A DNA stretch of 16,363 bases. It comes from an uncultured Prevotella sp. Its GTDB lineage: Bacteria > Bacteroidota > Bacteroidia > Bacteroidales > Bacteroidaceae. The notes under the pieces are model-generated. The model did no database searches and was not told the DNA's origin. It saw only the letters and a program-made list of their open reading frames with translations. The translations under genes were made by a program, and so were the position numbers. The stretch lies in NCBI GenBank assembly GCA_900769055.1, contig CAAGFF010000065.1, positions 1 to 16,363 of the forward strand, read 5' to 3'. Positions 1 through 5,803 of the stretch are shown here, one piece after another. Numbering within the stretch: position 1 is the stretch's first letter; each line of letters begins with the position of its first letter.

Positions 1-1
1 C

Positions 2-196
2 AAGGAATTGGAGCGCATGCTGAAAGTCTCAGAGATTAAGATGAGCGTAGACAAGGTGCTTGCATTGGCTAAGACCATCACAACCATACAAATTAAGCTA
101 CCTCTGAACAAGGATGTATACACTCAGACAATGTTGATGGCAAGGCATCAGAAAATCGCCAAACTCTTTGATGAAGATTTTTGGGTGACGCAATGA
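2..196 (+). CDS. C-terminal end of a transposase-like protein (5' part outside the window)
   Basis: An open frame enters from the left edge and stops with TGA at 194-196, giving 64 visible residues that begin KELERMLK and end DEDFWVTQ. The text around 'ELERMLK', 'MSVDKVL' and 'AKTITTIQIKLP' resembles the extreme C-terminus of DDE transposases (IS1634/IS4-like) that I recall from Bacteroidales; this is memory of sequence character, not a search. No catalytic DDE residue lies in the visible part. A TTG at 8 or an ATG at 17 could act as a start, but the frame stays open to the edge, so a truncated longer gene is more likely than a 62-residue protein. I could not identify the terminal inverted repeat of an insertion sequence in 197-280. 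It could instead be a broken remnant. Confidence 0.5.
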   Translation, partial: KELERMLKVSEIKMSVDKVLALAKTITTIQIKLPLNKDVYTQTMLMARHQKIAKLFDEDFWVTQ

Positions 197-282
197 CGAA
201 GTCAGGTGACAAATTGTAAGTTACGGATTGTAGCACAAACGCCTCCTTTGGAAACTTTTTCCATAAAAAACGGCAGAAAATG

Positions 283-313
283 TTGCGGAAATGAACAAAA
301 CGTTGTAACTTTG
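283..313 (+). promoter_or_regulatory. Bacteroidota-type promoter for the Lrp/AsnC gene
   Basis: TTG at 283-285 and TAACTTTG at 306-313 are separated by 20 bp. This fits the Bacteroidota primary sigma consensus (TTTG, about 19-21 bp, TAnnTTTG). Transcription would begin near 320, leaving a leader of roughly 75 nt before the ATG at 394. The stretch between the transposase-like stop (196) and this promoter shows no other gene. Confidence 0.7.
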
Positions 314-393
314 CAGCAAATAGTGTTGTTTGGAGGCCGTGCGTGCTTACTTTCCGTAAGTTGCATCCCTCCTTAATAGTTATCAGTAGAAAA

Positions 394-870
394 ATGGGAC
401 ACACATTAGACTCTTTGGACAGAAAGATTTTGGACTTGATTGCACAGGATGCCCGTCTGCCGTTCCTTGAGGTGGCAAGAGCGTGCAATGTCAGTGGCGC
501 GGCCATCCACCAGCGCATACAGAAACTTGTAAACACAGGTGTTATCCTTGGCTCTCAGTTCGTTCTCAACCCCGAGAAGCTGGGCTATGAGACATGTGCT
601 TACGTAGGTCTGTACCTGAAGGACCCATCCGACTTCGACGATGTGGTTGAGAAACTTAAGGAAATTCCCGAGGTGGTGGAATGTCACTATACCACTGGCG
701 GGTTCGACATGTTCATAAAGATATATGCCCTCAACAACCATCACCTTCTGAATATCATTCACGACAAGCTACAGCCGCTCGGACTGTCGCGCAGCGAGAC
801 CATAGTGTCGTTCAATGCGGTCATTGACAGGCAGCTGCCCATACCGGCGGCGTCGGATGATGATGAGTGA
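394..870 (+). CDS. Lrp/AsnC-family transcriptional regulator
   Basis: This 158-residue protein has the usual length and two-domain layout of Lrp/AsnC regulators. Residues 5-60 form the N-terminal winged helix, opening with 'LDSLDRKILDLIAQDAR', the standard family entry, and the recognition helix lies in 'VSGAAIHQRIQKL'. Residues 65-150 form the ligand-binding RAM domain, with the 'VVECHYTTGGFDMF' strand and turn typical of the effector-binding and oligomerisation region. Such proteins bind DNA as dimers or octamers and often sense amino acids; the ligand cannot be read here. The frame extends back to a GTG at 343, but those 17 extra residues look nothing like the family, so I chose the ATG at 394. 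The next gene begins 33 bp downstream on the same strand and may be cotranscribed. Confidence 0.92.
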   Translation: MGHTLDSLDRKILDLIAQDARLPFLEVARACNVSGAAIHQRIQKLVNTGVILGSQFVLNPEKLGYETCAYVGLYLKDPSDFDDVVEKLKEIPEVVECHYTTGGFDMFIKIYALNNHHLLNIIHDKLQPLGLSRSETIVSFNAVIDRQLPIPAASDDDE

Positions 871-903
871 TGTAGCTGATAATTATGTAGTATAATATTT
901 ACA

Positions 904-1542
904 ATGGATCCGTTCTTGCGATTGCTGGCCGCAATGGCCATGGGAGGTCTTATCGGCCTTGAGCGCGAGCTTCGTGCCAAGGATGCCGGACTGCGCACGC
1001 ATTTCCTCGTAGCTTTGGGAAGTGCGCTGTTCACACTTGTGTCGCAATATGGCTTTGGAGTAGACCTCAAGGACTCCTCGCGAGTGGCGGCACAGGTGGT
1101 GTCTGGCATTGGTTTCCTTGGTGCCGGAACAATAATTTTCCAGAAGAACGTCGTCCATGGTCTCACCACGGCAGCAGGCCTGTGGGTGACGGCGGCCATC
1201 GGACTGGCGTGCGGTACGGGCATGTATGCCGTGGCAGGAGTAACCACTGTGCTGGTGTTGCTCGGACTGGAGGTGGTAAATGCTTTCCATCCTCACCGCA
1301 GCCATACCGCCATCTCGCTCTCGTTCTCCTCATCCGACAAGCAGATGTTGCCGCTGATGCAGAAGAGGCTGCGCGAGGCGGGTTTTGAGCTGAAGTCGTA
1401 TGAGATGAAGGAGAGGCATTCCTCCCGCGGATGCTCCTATGACGTAGTGATGGAGCTTCAGGCACGCCGTGGCGGTCATATCAGCAAGCTGCTCGAATGC
1501 GTCTCTGATGTCGATGACGTGTCCATCTCCAATACCGACTGA
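904..1542 (+). CDS. MgtC/SapB-family inner-membrane protein
   Basis: This 212-residue protein carries the conserved MgtC/SapB core: 'GGLIGLERELR' at residues 14-24, 'GFLGAGTI' at 70-77 and 'GLTTAAGLWVTAAIGLACG' at 86-104. About four hydrophobic segments lie within residues 1-128. A soluble C-terminal part (about 135-212) matches in size the ACT-like domain found in many MgtC proteins. Family members are linked to magnesium-limited growth and intramacrophage survival in pathogens, but most environmental and gut homologues have no proven role, so I do not call it a magnesium transporter. The gene starts 33 bp after the Lrp/AsnC gene with no promoter evident in the gap, so cotranscription is likely. 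Its 3' end converges on folA with only 18 bp between the two stop codons and no convincing terminator there. Confidence 0.92.
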   Translation: MDPFLRLLAAMAMGGLIGLERELRAKDAGLRTHFLVALGSALFTLVSQYGFGVDLKDSSRVAAQVVSGIGFLGAGTIIFQKNVVHGLTTAAGLWVTAAIGLACGTGMYAVAGVTTVLVLLGLEVVNAFHPHRSHTAISLSFSSSDKQMLPLMQKRLREAGFELKSYEMKERHSSRGCSYDVVMELQARRGGHISKLLECVSDVDDVSISNTD

Positions 1543-1560
1543 GGCCTGGCGGCCGTCCTT

Positions 1561-2016
1561 CTACCGCTCATATATGCAGAAGGCATATCCCTGACGTTGT
1601 TTCTTATCTGTCAGTTTCCATCCGCCGTAGGCTGGAAACCATGAGTCGGCATGTTCGGCTGTGGCCTCTATTTCCGTGATATACAGCCTGTCGGCCATGC
1701 TTATAGCCTGTCTGTATATCTGCTCACCTCCGATGACGAAAACCGTGTCGTCAGTGCGGCAGGCCTCCATTGCCATAGCCAATGACCCATAAACCTCAGC
1801 CCCAACGGCTTGTTCCATGGTGGTGCTCACCACAATGTTGCGCCTGCCTGGCAGCGGTCCGTTGGGCAGCGACTCGAAGGTATGCCTGCCCATGACCACC
1901 GTGTGGCCCCATGTCAGTTCCCTGAACCTCGTCATGTCCTCCCTAATATCGAAAAGCAGGCGGTTGCGGTAGCCTATGGCTCCGTCGGCCGCTACGGCAG
2001 CAATAATGCATATCAT
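1561..2016 (-). CDS. folA: Dihydrofolate reductase
   Basis: The 151-residue product has normal DHFR length and reduces dihydrofolate to tetrahydrofolate with NADPH in the cytoplasm, supplying one-carbon and thymidylate synthesis. Visible motifs are 'IAAVAADGAIG' at the N-terminus, the acidic active-site residue D27 in 'REDMTRF', the NADPH-binding 'VVMGRHTFESLP' and 'GRRNIVVS', and 'VFVIGGEQIY' followed by 'ADRLYITEI'. Where E. coli DHFR has Pro21-Trp22, this protein has Leu21-Phe22; I recall similar LLF versions in other Bacteroidales, so this is probably lineage-typical. The ATG overlaps the rsmF-like stop codon by 4 bp (ATGA), so the two genes form an operon with coupled translation, driven from the promoter at 3300-3330. 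Confidence 0.97.
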   Translation of the reverse strand: MICIIAAVAADGAIGYRNRLLFDIREDMTRFRELTWGHTVVMGRHTFESLPNGPLPGRRNIVVSTTMEQAVGAEVYGSLAMAMEACRTDDTVFVIGGEQIYRQAISMADRLYITEIEATAEHADSWFPAYGGWKLTDKKQRQGYAFCIYER

Positions 2017-3278
2017 AGTGTCAGTATGTTTTCGGCATCAGGAATGTGCGTGCTCTTTATCCTCCATTCCTGAGGGTAGAGGTTGTTAGCCCTGCTGCCG
2101 AGGTTCTTCACAAATCCCAATGGCACGTTCCTGTATGTCACGAGCACAATGCCCCTTGGGGTGCCGTCAGGTAGCTGCAGCGACTCGCGGCGCAGATAGT
2201 CTATGGCTTGCCTGTACGTCAGCTCCGCCGTCGGATATCTGTCACTTGACAATGCGCATGCCATGGCCTCGCTATGGTCTGGCACGGCCTGCTTACCTTT
2301 TATTATAGGCTTCCTGACACCATCGTATACTACGTTCAAGGCCTTGGCTGCCTGACGTGACAGCTCGCCTGCTGCCGATGCCTTCCCGTCACCATGCTTT
2401 CTGAGCACCGTAACAAAGAGCCCCTCGCTGCGGCTGACTCCAGGTATGAACCTGTATGCCGGCAAATTACCGGTCAAGGCTCCTGTTATGCCCCATTCGC
2501 TGCTGGTGTCCACTTCCACGAAGTCGGCTCCCAGCTCGCTGGCTATCCAAGCTGCATTCTCCTCGTCCTCGTGGGCATTGAAGGTGCAGGTGGAGTATAT
2601 CATTATTCCTCCCGGTCTGAGGCAATGCCATGCGTCTGCCACAATCTCCCTCTGAAGCTTGGCGCATTTTGCCACGTTCGCCGTGCTCCATTCTGCCACT
2701 GCCCCAGGGTCTTTCCTGAACATCCCCTCGCCCGAGCATGGAACATCGGCCAGGACCATGTCGAATACCATTCCCGACTTGCGGTAGTCCTTAGGATAGT
2801 TGTTTGTTACGGTCATGCCTTCCTTGCCGAACTTGGTGATGTTCTCTGCCAGCACCATTGCCCTGTTGCGTACCGGCTCGTTGCTGAACATGACGCTTCC
2901 CTGCGGCAAGGCACCCATCACGCATGTGGACTTGCCGCCCGGAGCCGCACACATGTCAAGGACGGTCATTGGACTGCCGTCTGCCGCCACCTGTCTCGTC
3001 ACGAGGTCCACGAACATCGATGCAGCCTCCTGAACATAGTAGGCACCAGCGTGCATCAGAGGGTCGAAGGTGAAGGCGGGGCGTCCGACAAGGTAGTGTC
3101 CGTAGCGGCACCATGGCACCCTCTCGCCCCCCTCGGCGGGTACGGCTGTGGTGGTCTTGAAGGGATTGACGCGTATGCTTGCCGGAGCGTCCCTGTCAAG
3201 GGCATCAGCAAACTGCGCATAGAGGCTTTCGCCCATAAGCTGCTTGGTATAAGACTCGAAATCTGTAGGAAGAACCAT
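2013..3278 (-). CDS. rsmF: RsmF-type RNA (cytosine-C5)-methyltransferase
   Basis: This 421-residue protein belongs to the NOL1/NOP2/Sun family of SAM-dependent m5C methyltransferases. The SAM-binding motif 'VLDMCAAPGGKST' is at about residues 106-118, motif IV 'DVPCSGEGMFRKDP' at 178-191 and motif VI 'YSTCTFN' at 228-234. C231 is the expected nucleophile and C181 the release cysteine. The C-terminal region (about 300-421), including 'NVPLGFVKNLGSRANNLYPQ', resembles the RNA-binding tail of RsmF/YebU enzymes, which in E. coli modify C1407 of 16S rRNA. The target in this organism is inferred. The frame extends to a TTG at 3302, but that codon lies inside the -7 promoter element, so I chose the ATG at 3278. 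folA overlaps the 3' end by 4 bp. Confidence 0.9.
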   Translation of the reverse strand: MVLPTDFESYTKQLMGESLYAQFADALDRDAPASIRVNPFKTTTAVPAEGGERVPWCRYGHYLVGRPAFTFDPLMHAGAYYVQEAASMFVDLVTRQVAADGSPMTVLDMCAAPGGKSTCVMGALPQGSVMFSNEPVRNRAMVLAENITKFGKEGMTVTNNYPKDYRKSGMVFDMVLADVPCSGEGMFRKDPGAVAEWSTANVAKCAKLQREIVADAWHCLRPGGIMIYSTCTFNAHEDEENAAWIASELGADFVEVDTSSEWGITGALTGNLPAYRFIPGVSRSEGLFVTVLRKHGDGKASAAGELSRQAAKALNVVYDGVRKPIIKGKQAVPDHSEAMACALSSDRYPTAELTYRQAIDYLRRESLQLPDGTPRGIVLVTYRNVPLGFVKNLGSRANNLYPQEWRIKSTHIPDAENILTL

Positions 3279-3299
3279 AAATTTATCTTGTTTTGCTTG

Positions 3300-3330
3300 C
3301 AAAAATACTTTTTTTTTTGTTTCTTCGCAA
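3300..3330 (-). promoter_or_regulatory. Promoter for rsmF-folA, with an A10 tract in its spacer
   Basis: Read on the minus strand, TTG (plus 3328-3330) and TATTTTTG (plus 3300-3307) are exactly 20 bp apart, matching the Bacteroidota consensus. The spacer contains ten consecutive A residues (T10 on the plus strand, 3309-3318). Transcription should start near 3293, about 15 nt before the ATG at 3278. A 14-bp dyad, TTTTGCaaGCAAAA, covers 3291-3304 and overlaps the -7 element. Confidence 0.75.
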
Positions 3331-3395
3331 CTAAAATGCCATACTATTCGTCAAACAGGCATGAAATAATCAAAAAAACGAAAGTATATTCTGAT

Positions 3396-4046
3396 ATGAA
3401 ACAACTATTCCCGACATGCATCCTGGCCCTTGCCCTGTGCATGACAGCACCTGCAAGCGCACAGAAACACCGTCATCATCAGACGGTACAGCAGACCGCC
3501 GTTGCCTCACCCGACTCTGCAAGCGAGGGTGTGGAGGCGTTCTCCGACACCACGACCGCCGTCACCGACTCCTCGCAGGGAGCATCCAGGACGGCCTCCT
3601 ACACTTTCTCCGTTGACGACGACGATGCCGATGACTTCTTCGACAATCCTCTCGGCTTCTGGACCTCCATGATGGGCTTAGGCATTGGAGGAGTCTTGCT
3701 GGCCATATTCGTAGTGCTGCTGGTGTTCATCCTGCTGCTCTCGCCATTCATCATCCTTGCCCTTATCATCAGGATGCTCATCAAACGCCACAACGACAAC
3801 GTGACGCTGGCTGCAAAAGCCATAGAGAACGGACAGCCGCTGCCCGAGAACCATGCCACCTATGACGGCTACTACTGGGAGAAGGGGGTGAAGAATACCG
3901 CCATAGGCGTTGGCCTCGCCTTCATGGGATGGCTATGGAGCACCTCGTTCCTTAGTGGCATTGGTGTCCTTATAGCCTGCTACGGCCTCGGCCTGATTTA
4001 CCTGTCAAAGCATAGCTGGAAAAAGGAACAGGAGGAGGAAGAATAA
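3396..4046 (+). CDS. DUF6249-like membrane protein
   Basis: This 216-residue protein begins with a signal-peptide-like segment, 'MKQLFPTCILALALCMTAPA', with likely cleavage after 'ASA' near residue 22. A polar Ser/Thr-rich region (23-70) and an acidic patch 'DDDDADD' (74-80) follow. Three hydrophobic segments lie at about 97-127, 167-184 and 186-205, and the tail is charged (KKEQEEEE). The cytoplasmic-looking stretch 'AAKAIENGQPLPE' is the element that recalls DUF6249 proteins of Bacteroidales, which have no established function. The frame stays open far upstream, to 2394, but that part runs antisense through rsmF; the ATG at 3396 creates the signal peptide and is the sensible start. The ECF sigma gene begins 68 bp downstream. 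No convincing plus-strand promoter was found in 3279-3395. Confidence 0.7.
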   Translation: MKQLFPTCILALALCMTAPASAQKHRHHQTVQQTAVASPDSASEGVEAFSDTTTAVTDSSQGASRTASYTFSVDDDDADDFFDNPLGFWTSMMGLGIGGVLLAIFVVLLVFILLLSPFIILALIIRMLIKRHNDNVTLAAKAIENGQPLPENHATYDGYYWEKGVKNTAIGVGLAFMGWLWSTSFLSGIGVLIACYGLGLIYLSKHSWKKEQEEEE

Positions 4047-4048
4047 AA

Positions 4049-4069
4049 GTTGAGCGTTGATGGTTGAGG
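4049..4069 (+). repeat. Three tandem degenerate 7-bp repeats (GTTGAnn)
   Basis: GTTGAGC, GTTGATG and GTTGAGG lie head to tail immediately after the stop codon of the DUF6249-like gene, in the 68-bp gap before the sigma gene. The GTTGA core is exact in all three copies. I assign no function. Confidence 0.55.
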
Positions 4070-4114
4070 GCTTTGTCCTCCCGATGCTTCAAAGTGATGA
4101 TAAAAAAGGAAAAC

Positions 4115-4654
4115 ATGCCAAACATAGATGACATCTCTCTCGTCACACGGGTGATTGTATTTGACGACCGGCGGGCTTTCGACCGCCTGGTTGTCAAATA
4201 CCAGTCGCCCATAAGGCGTTTTTTCCTTAACCAGACACTCGGCGACAGCCAGCTCAGCGACGACCTCGCACAGGACACCTTCGTGAAGGCGTATACGAAT
4301 ATCAGGCAGTTCCAGGGCCGCTCAGGCTTCTCCACGTGGCTCTACCGCATAGCCTACAACGTGTTCTATGACCATGTGCGACGCCGCAAGGAGACGGCCG
4401 ACATGGACAGCCGTGAGGTGCTGGCGCTTGGTACCGCAGCGGACAGCAGCCAGGAGCGGATGGATATCTATAATGCCATGGCCCTGCTCTGCGACAGCGA
4501 GCGAACGTGCATAACGCTACAGCTCATGGAAGGACAGCCCATAGAACGTATTGCCGACATTACTGGAATGGCGCAAGGAACAGTAAAGTCGCATCTGTTC
4601 CGGGGAAAACAGAAACTTGCCGATTACCTTAGAAAGAATGGATATGGAAAATAA
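4115..4654 (+). CDS. ECF-type RNA polymerase sigma factor (sigma-70 family)
   Basis: The 179-residue protein has the two-domain ECF layout. Region 2 spans about residues 21-92, with 'DDLAQDTFVKAY' at 49-60 (core polymerase binding) and 'FSTWLYRIAYNVFYD' at 72-86 (-10 recognition helix). Region 4 spans about 113-175, with the helix-turn-helix in 'IADITGMAQGTVKSHLFRGK'. Regions 1 and 3 are absent, as expected. The ATG at 4115 is preceded by AAAAGGAAAAC, a rare Shine-Dalgarno-like sequence here; an in-frame ATG at 4097 would add six residues (MIKKEN) and cannot be excluded. The 3' end overlaps the DUF5056-like gene by 17 bp. Its regulon and signal are not visible, and there is no classical FecR/RseA-type anti-sigma gene, so the overlapping membrane protein is the natural candidate partner. 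Confidence 0.93.
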   Translation: MPNIDDISLVTRVIVFDDRRAFDRLVVKYQSPIRRFFLNQTLGDSQLSDDLAQDTFVKAYTNIRQFQGRSGFSTWLYRIAYNVFYDHVRRRKETADMDSREVLALGTAADSSQERMDIYNAMALLCDSERTCITLQLMEGQPIERIADITGMAQGTVKSHLFRGKQKLADYLRKNGYGK

Positions 4655-5021
4655 AGACGAACAGTTACTACAGATGTTTTTCGATGCCAACAGGCAGGAC
4701 ATTGCCGATGATGGCTTCTCGGGCGAGGTGATGAGGCGGCTGCCAGCTCCACGCACGCGCCCGTTTGTCGTGTGGCGCAGCCTGTGCCTCGCAGCAGGCT
4801 TGCTGCTGTTCTTCGTCTGCGGTGGAGTAGGGGCACTGCGTACCTTCGCTGTTAACTTCCTCGTTGACGTGATAACATGCGTGCTGTCAGTCGATGTCAG
4901 TACTTTCTCGCCTGTCATGGCATTGCTCGTTGCTTTCGGCCTGTGTTGCGTGGCCGTCTTTGCGCTGGCGCAGAACATGCCTGACAGAAGTCTCCTGGGA
5001 AGAAGAACCATGCAGCCATGA
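4638..5021 (+). CDS. DUF5056-like small membrane protein, possible sigma-factor partner
   Basis: This 127-residue protein starts with a soluble acidic segment (residues 1-45) containing 'DEQLLQMFFDANRQDIADDG' and 'FSGEVMRRLP', which recalls DUF5056 proteins encoded beside ECF sigma factors in Bacteroidales. Two strongly hydrophobic segments follow, about 47-80 and 92-112, and then a short basic tail. A cytoplasmic N-terminal domain of about 45 residues tethered to the membrane is the architecture of many anti-sigma factors, but no ZAS Cys/His motif is visible, so that role is inferred. The ATG at 4638 is preceded by AGAAAGA; a second in-frame ATG at 4644 is possible. The gene begins inside the sigma gene (17-bp overlap) and its TGA overlaps the next ATG by 4 bp, so translation of all three is probably coupled. 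Confidence 0.72.
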   Translation: MDMENKDEQLLQMFFDANRQDIADDGFSGEVMRRLPAPRTRPFVVWRSLCLAAGLLLFFVCGGVGALRTFAVNFLVDVITCVLSVDVSTFSPVMALLVAFGLCCVAVFALAQNMPDRSLLGRRTMQP

Positions 5022-5704
5022 CAGGAACGATAATCAACACTTGCGCTATACTCGTGGGTACCATCATAGGGACGGCATTCAACCGCGGCATTCCCGAACG
5101 CTACAAGGAGGTGCTCTATGACGGCCTCGGCGTGGTGAGCATCGCCATCGGGATGAATGCCGCCATATCGCGTTTTCCGCAGAGCGTTTGGCCTGTACTC
5201 TTCGTTGTAGCCATCTCGCTGGGAGGAGTGGCTGGCGTAGCCCTCGACATAGAGGGGCGTTTCCGCCGCTTAGTGGCCAGGCGTGGCAAAGGCGGCAACC
5301 TTGCCAACGGACTGTCCACAGCCATCCTGCTATACTGCATCGGACCATTGTCGATGCTCGGCCCAGCCGTCAGCGCCATCGATGGCGACAACAGCCTGTT
5401 GCTCACCAATGCCACCCTCGACTTTGTGTCATCCATAGTCTTTGCGTCCACTTACGGGCCGTGGATGGCGCTGGCGGCACCGGTGCTGTTCTGCTGGCAG
5501 GGGACGTTCTACCTTGCCGCCGTGTTGTCTAGTGCGGCCCTCAGCGATGCGCTCATGGCAGAGCTGCTCATCGTAGGCGGCCTGCTCATAACCATGAGCG
5601 GCCTGTCGTTATTGCGGCTCAAGGACTGCCATACTCTCAACTTCCTACCGGCACTTCTCGTGCCTCCATTGTGGTTCCTTGTTGTACGGTTGGCAAGTTG
5701 TTGA
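5018..5704 (+). CDS. DUF554-family integral membrane protein (YdfK/YqgA-like)
   Basis: The 228-residue protein opens with 'GTIINTCAILVGTIIGTAF' and continues with 'IPERYKEVLYDGLGVVSIAIGM', the standard start of DUF554 proteins. The rest is largely hydrophobic, with about six to seven membrane segments and a 'GPLSMLGP' motif midway that is also typical of the family. Family members are predicted transporters of unknown substrate. The ATG shares bases with the TGA of the DUF5056-like gene (ATGA), so the gene is the last member of the overlapping sigma-factor block. Such proteins commonly occur alone, so its place here may be simple cotranscription rather than shared function. A new promoter follows at 5738. 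Confidence 0.9.
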   Translation: MTGTIINTCAILVGTIIGTAFNRGIPERYKEVLYDGLGVVSIAIGMNAAISRFPQSVWPVLFVVAISLGGVAGVALDIEGRFRRLVARRGKGGNLANGLSTAILLYCIGPLSMLGPAVSAIDGDNSLLLTNATLDFVSSIVFASTYGPWMALAAPVLFCWQGTFYLAAVLSSAALSDALMAELLIVGGLLITMSGLSLLRLKDCHTLNFLPALLVPPLWFLVVRLASC

Positions 5705-5737
5705 GCTGAATTCACCCTTTATTTTCCTTCCTAACTC

Positions 5738-5768
5738 TTTGCGTTTTGGTAAGTTTTTATTAACTTTG
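5738..5768 (+). promoter_or_regulatory. Promoter for the GH128-like hydrolase gene
   Basis: TTTG at 5738-5741 and TAACTTTG at 5761-5768 are separated by 19 bp, matching the Bacteroidota consensus. The start would be near 5775, about 30 nt before the ATG at 5804. No dyad or upstream-regulator signature stands out nearby. Confidence 0.72.
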
Positions 5769-5803
5769 CGCCCGACAACAGACATCTAATAACAACATTA
5801 CTT

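Noticed and set aside
343..393. GTG start extending the Lrp/AsnC protein by 17 residues
   Set aside because: The added residues lack any similarity to Lrp N-termini, while the ATG at 394 places the first helix at the usual position.
1543..1554. GGCC-TGGC-GGCC mini-hairpin between the mgtC-like and folA stop codons
   Set aside because: A 4-bp stem without a U tract on either strand is too weak to call a terminator.
1994..2016. Loss of the Pro-Trp pair in DHFR as a sign of trimethoprim resistance
   Set aside because: The Leu-Phe variant lies at 21-22 and seems common in Bacteroidales DHFRs; there is no evidence here for acquired dfr origin.
3342..3349. TACTATTC as a -7 element for the DUF6249-like gene
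   Set aside because: It departs from TAnnTTTG and would need a 22-bp spacer from the nearest TTTG, so I did not annotate a promoter there.
2394..3395. Upstream extension of the plus-strand frame that ends at 4046 (total 550 codons)
   Set aside because: This part is antisense to the clearly conserved rsmF-like gene and has no family-like sequence; only the portion from 3396, with a signal peptide, is credible.
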